From Chitinophagaceae bacterium (lineage in GTDB: Bacteria; Bacteroidota; Bacteroidia; Chitinophagales; Chitinophagaceae): DNA of 64,000 nt. The notes below the pieces were generated by a model. That model ran no database searches. It saw only the letters and a list, made by a program, of their open reading frames with translations, and was not told where the DNA came from. Position numbers and translations under genes: made by a program. Shown piece by piece: positions 61,981-64,000 of the stretch. The stretch spans positions 682,001 to 746,000 of the forward strand of contig JADKAM010000001.1 of NCBI GenBank assembly GCA_016715365.1. Direction: 5' to 3'. Each line of letters starts with the position of its first letter. Position 1 is the stretch's first letter.

Positions 61981-63465
61981 ATGGCACTAAAAATTTATAA
62001 TACACTTTCAAGAGAAAAAGAACTCTTTACACCCCTTACACCCGATCATGTGGGCATGTATGTGTGTGGCCCAACAGTTTACAGTGATGTGCATTTGGGC
62101 AACTGCCGCACATTTATTTCTTTCGATATTATTTACCGCTACCTGGTTTACCTGGGTTATAAGGTTCGGTATGTGCGTAACATTACCGATGCCGGCCACC
62201 TGGAAGGTGACCGTGATGAAGGCGATGACAAATTCAGTAAACTGGCCCGCCTGCAGAAAGTAGAGCCAATGGAGATCGTTCAAAAATATACCGTGGGCTT
62301 TCGTCATGTAATGCAGTTGCTGAATAATTTACCGCCATCTATTGAGCCAACAGCTACGGGGCACATTGCTGAGCAGATAGAAATTACCAAACAGATTTTA
62401 GCCAACGGATACGCTTACGAAGTAAACGGCACTATTTATTTTGATGTAGAAAAATATAATAAAGAGCAACCGTACGGTATTCTTACCAACCGTAAAATGG
62501 AAGACCTGCTGGAAGGAACAAGAGAACTGGGAGGACAGGACGAAAAACGTGGCCGCCTCGATTTTGCTTTATGGATTAAAGCAAAGCCCGAACACCTGAT
62601 GCAATGGCCAAGCCCCTGGGGTATGGGTTTTCCGGGCTGGCATATTGAGTGCTCGGCCATGAGTGAAAAATATTTGGGAAAGAAATTTGACATACACGGC
62701 GGTGGAATGGACCTGGCAGCCACGCATCATACCAATGAAATTGCACAAAGCCAGGCCTGTTATCATACCAGCCCGGCAAATTTCTGGATGCATACCAACA
62801 TGCTTACGGTAAATGGCACCAGGATGAGCAAATCTTTAGGCAATGGATTTTTGCCCGAAGAATTATTTACCGGCAATCACCCGCTGTTGGAAAAAGCGTA
62901 TGCACCCATGACGGTTCGTTTTTTCATGCTGCAAACACATTACCGCAGCACTTTGGATTTTAGCAACGAAGCCTTGCAGGCATCAGAAAAAGGATTGAAA
63001 AGATTGTGGGATGCTTACGAACTGCTGCAAAAATTTACAGCAAATAATGAAGCACCAACAGATGCTGAACTGGATGCTAAAGTAAACAGGCTGGTGAATG
63101 AGTTTGATGAATTTATGAACGACGATTTTAATACAGCCAAGGTTTTGGGAAATATGTTTGAACTGGTGCCGGTTATTAATTCGATAAAAGACGGATTGAT
63201 ACAGGCAGATGCAATTTCGGCTACAACGGTATCACTATTGCAGCAAAAATTTAAAGCTTACCTGGAAGATGTTTTTGGATTAAAAAACAGTGCTGCCAAT
63301 AACGATGTATTGAATGGAGTAATGGATCTGTTGATTGAGATCAGGAAAGAATCGAAAACTAAAAAAGATTTTGCTACCAGCGATAAAATAAGAAACCAGC
63401 TGGCGGCAATTGGCATTAATTTAAAAGATGAGAAAGGTGGAGAAATGAGCTGGGGGGTAAGTTAA
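61981..63465 (+). CDS. cysS: Cysteinyl-tRNA synthetase
   Basis: 494 aa class I synthetase. CGPTVYSDVHLGN holds the HIGH-like HLGN and the first zinc Cys; GWHIECSAMS and GGGMDLAATHHTNEIAQSQ carry the remaining zinc ligands; RMSKSLGN is the KMSKS loop. The C-terminal anticodon-binding helical domain (TKKDFATSDKIRNQLAAIGINLKDEKGG) is complete. Transcribed from the promoter at 61843-61872. Confidence 0.97.
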   Translation: MALKIYNTLSREKELFTPLTPDHVGMYVCGPTVYSDVHLGNCRTFISFDIIYRYLVYLGYKVRYVRNITDAGHLEGDRDEGDDKFSKLARLQKVEPMEIVQKYTVGFRHVMQLLNNLPPSIEPTATGHIAEQIEITKQILANGYAYEVNGTIYFDVEKYNKEQPYGILTNRKMEDLLEGTRELGGQDEKRGRLDFALWIKAKPEHLMQWPSPWGMGFPGWHIECSAMSEKYLGKKFDIHGGGMDLAATHHTNEIAQSQACYHTSPANFWMHTNMLTVNGTRMSKSLGNGFLPEELFTGNHPLLEKAYAPMTVRFFMLQTHYRSTLDFSNEALQASEKGLKRLWDAYELLQKFTANNEAPTDAELDAKVNRLVNEFDEFMNDDFNTAKVLGNMFELVPVINSIKDGLIQADAISATTVSLLQQKFKAYLEDVFGLKNSAANNDVLNGVMDLLIEIRKESKTKKDFATSDKIRNQLAAIGINLKDEKGGEMSWGVS

Positions 63466-63485
63466 AATTAGTGATTAGGTATTAT

Positions 63486-63517
63486 AAAAAGCTGTTCTGC
63501 AAAGAGCAGCTTTTTTA
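63486..63517 (+). terminator. Intrinsic terminator after cysS
   Basis: Stem AAAAAGCTGTTCT (63486-63498) with AGAGCAGCTTTTT (63503-63515), one G-U pair, followed by T; 20 bp after the cysS stop. Confidence 0.88.
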
Positions 63518-63628
63518 TTTGGCGGTAAAAATTAAACAGTTCACACCCTTTTTTGAACAGTTTACTCCCTGATCCAAATCCATAGCTTTTATTTTCTGTT
63601 AAAGAACAAATAACCAAAAACAATTAAA

Positions 63629-64000
63629 ATGAAAACAACATTGAAAAGCATTTTATTTACTGCCCTGTCTGGAGCAGTTATCAGTTTATCTTCCTGCAAT
63701 AAGGATGATGATCCAATTATAACAAATACAATAACCGATGTGGTGGTTGCTTCAGCAAGTTTTAGCGTGCTGGAAGAAGCGGTAGTAAAAGCCAACCTGG
63801 CAACTACCTTAAGCGGTACCGGCCCCTTTACTGTATTTGCACCGGATAATACAGCTTTTGCCAATGCTGGTATAACCTCTGCCACCGTTGCTTCGTTAAG
63901 TTCAACACAGTTGAGCGATCTGCTGCTCTATCACACTATTGGTTCAAAAATTCTGGCAGCCGATGTACCGGCAGGTCCCAATGCCAAGGTAATTACAGCC
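63629..64000 (+). CDS. Fasciclin-domain lipoprotein, cut by the right edge
   Basis: Partial: 124 codons are visible and the frame is open at base 64000. The signal peptide ends in lipobox SLSSC, followed by an Asp-rich linker (NKDDDP). A fasciclin (FAS1) domain starts at about residue 38: DVVVASASFSVLEEAVVKANL, then GPFTVFAPDNTAFANAG, the FAS1 H1 motif, and SDLLLYHTIGSKILAADVP, the H2-like block. Such proteins act in cell-surface adhesion. Only part of the first FAS1 unit can be seen. Confidence 0.92.
   Translation, partial: MKTTLKSILFTALSGAVISLSSCNKDDDPIITNTITDVVVASASFSVLEEAVVKANLATTLSGTGPFTVFAPDNTAFANAGITSATVASLSSTQLSDLLLYHTIGSKILAADVPAGPNAKVITA

Overview
The window is a chromosomal stretch of a Bacteroidota bacterium, most likely of the order Chitinophagales (Chitinophagaceae-like); the phylum is firm, the family is inference. 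The evidence is a roughly 40% GC base composition (judged by eye), start codons with almost no Shine-Dalgarno sequences, several perfect Bacteroidota -7 promoter elements (TAnnTTTG, two of them with an upstream TTG/TTTG at 19-20 bp), many secreted lipoproteins, and families typical of the phylum (DUF2480, PorT-like barrels, two-parvulin PPIases, sortilin-like BNR proteins, a free-standing four-helix-bundle S23-like protein). No rRNA, tRNA, CRISPR array, prophage or classical transposase was found. The window is gene-dense, and both edges cut through a gene.

Layout. 0-5.6 kb (mostly minus): a secreted protein cut by the left edge, a secreted caspase-fold protease, a PMI-like cupin, mnmG and ybeY; between mnmG and ybeY lies a striking inverted pair of parS-like sites. 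5.7-11.3 kb: feoA, nadD, a ChrA chromate transporter, a 2-oxoglutarate/Fe(II) oxygenase, a DUF3089 hydrolase, a small lipoprotein and nadA (so two NAD-biosynthesis genes, nadD and nadA, lie 4 kb apart). 11.3-11.9 kb is the only long gene-free gap. 11.9-20.6 kb: PpiD-like chaperone, DUF2480, CorA, an NTF2-like lipoprotein, RhlE helicase, an omega-amidase, an S41 protease and a small XRE regulator. 20.7-22.8 kb: two AT-rich orphan lipoproteins. 22.8-25.1 kb: thiL and suhB, separated by a 484-bp cassette made of a four-helix-bundle gene inside perfect 29-bp inverted repeats. 25.2-31.7 kb: a flavin oxidase, a two-part glycosyltransferase, a GT28/MurG-like glycosyltransferase, two small genes and an aminotransferase. 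31.8-37.5 kb: a large Asp-box beta-propeller protein, a DUF1566 protein, msrB, adk and a DinB-like protein.

37.5-40.5 kb holds paaZ and an enoyl-CoA hydratase (a fragment of the phenylacetate pathway). 40.7-47.9 kb is a co-directional inorganic-carbon cluster: a small membrane protein of unknown family, a SulP transporter, a beta-carbonic anhydrase, DabA and DabB. The DabA metal ligands are all present. Together these genes would import or hydrate CO2/bicarbonate using ion gradients; nothing for autotrophic carbon fixation is visible here, so the likely purpose is anaplerotic bicarbonate supply. 48-51.1 kb: lptB, a GH3-family protein and fabG in one minus-strand operon. 51.2-57.3 kb: a lipoprotein, metF, a PorT-like barrel, and an envelope folding/redox operon (TlpA-like thioredoxin followed by a two-parvulin PPIase). 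57.4-64 kb: rlmD, two rhomboid-family genes (the second with Asn where the catalytic Ser should be), an EEP-family phosphohydrolase, cysS, and a fasciclin lipoprotein cut by the right edge.

The most unusual items are the IR-bounded four-helix-bundle cassette, the parS-like inverted pair, the SulP/CA/DAB cluster with its small membrane protein, and a paired-palindrome repeat family found directly after the stop codons of two unrelated genes.
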